A stretch of 64,000 nucleotides of DNA. Origin: Neoarius graeffei. Lineage: Eukaryota; Chordata; Actinopteri; Siluriformes; Ariidae. Position 1 is the stretch's first letter. Each line of letters opens with the position of its first letter. Below the pieces are notes generated by a model that had not been told where the DNA came from, made no database searches, and worked only from the letters and a program-made list of their open reading frames with translations. The position numbers and the translations under genes were made by a program. The stretch is taken from NCBI RefSeq assembly GCF_027579695.1, contig NC_083587.1, forward strand, positions 8,478,501 to 8,542,500. The letters are read 5' to 3'. Below, in pieces: positions 63,970-64,000 of this stretch.

Positions 63970-64000
63970 CACTGGTGCTTGAAAGTTTGTGAACCTTTTA
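63970..64000 (+). mobile_element. Tc1-like terminal repeat cut by the window edge
   Basis: CACTGGTGCTTGAAAGTTTG after a TA is the mirrored right terminus of the element at 11142-13435. It shows that the palindrome continues past this window. Confidence 0.8.

Overview
The window looks like teleost fish nuclear DNA. It holds spliced vertebrate-type exons, several Tc1-like transposons, PIF/Harbinger elements and their short non-autonomous kin, Rex1- and L2-like LINEs, a tRNA-derived SINE, fossil BEL/Pao and Gypsy pieces, and a tail repeat that is very common in fish. An otophysan such as a catfish would fit, but that is inference. No bacterial, plasmid or phage signature is present.

The dominant structure is a giant inverted repeat. 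Bases 13405-39157 reappear, reverse-complemented, as 39214-64000, around a 56-bp spacer at 39158-39213. The right arm is cut by the window edge, so the arms are at least about 25 kb each. Where I compared them the arms are close to identical, with a few large differences: five zinc-finger units, about 822 bp in an L2 LINE, about 221 bp in a MITE, and a tetranucleotide repeat. These differences resemble allelic variation. A head-to-head join of two haplotypes in the assembly is therefore as good an explanation as a true genomic palindrome.

Region 1 to 13404 lies outside the visible palindrome. It has a YqaJ-type transposon-protein fragment (82-408), a LINE piece between 148-bp direct repeats (688-1895), three Tc1-like elements (4040-5659, 6359-10409, 11142-13435) carrying further insertions, and two exons of a PRDM9-like SET domain (10450-10517 and 10688-10866).

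The only clear host gene is PRDM9-like, on the plus strand. Two SET exons are followed by an intron of about 5 kb and a large terminal exon (15868-17381) encoding a C2H2 zinc-finger array. Splice phases match across all three exons. The array varies at the predicted DNA-contact positions, contains an exact three-finger duplication, and ends at an in-frame stop. Further fingers follow the stop, and a 2.18-kb long-TIR element splits the 3' end of the array. The right arm carries a second, shorter array on the minus strand (61517-60340).

The rest of each arm is a nested transposon graveyard. From the array toward the axis it holds an L2-like LINE, the 5' part of a BEL/Pao fossil, a Harbinger element split by a Rex1-like LINE, a Gypsy RNase H relic, tRNA-like sequences, and a second BEL/Pao fossil. 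That second fossil is interrupted by a MITE, a TIR element with a YqaJ-type reading frame, a Tc1 element that itself holds a MITE, and a THAP-exon element with a 450-bp foldback. The common fish tail repeat sits at the axis. The right arm repeats this order in mirror image.
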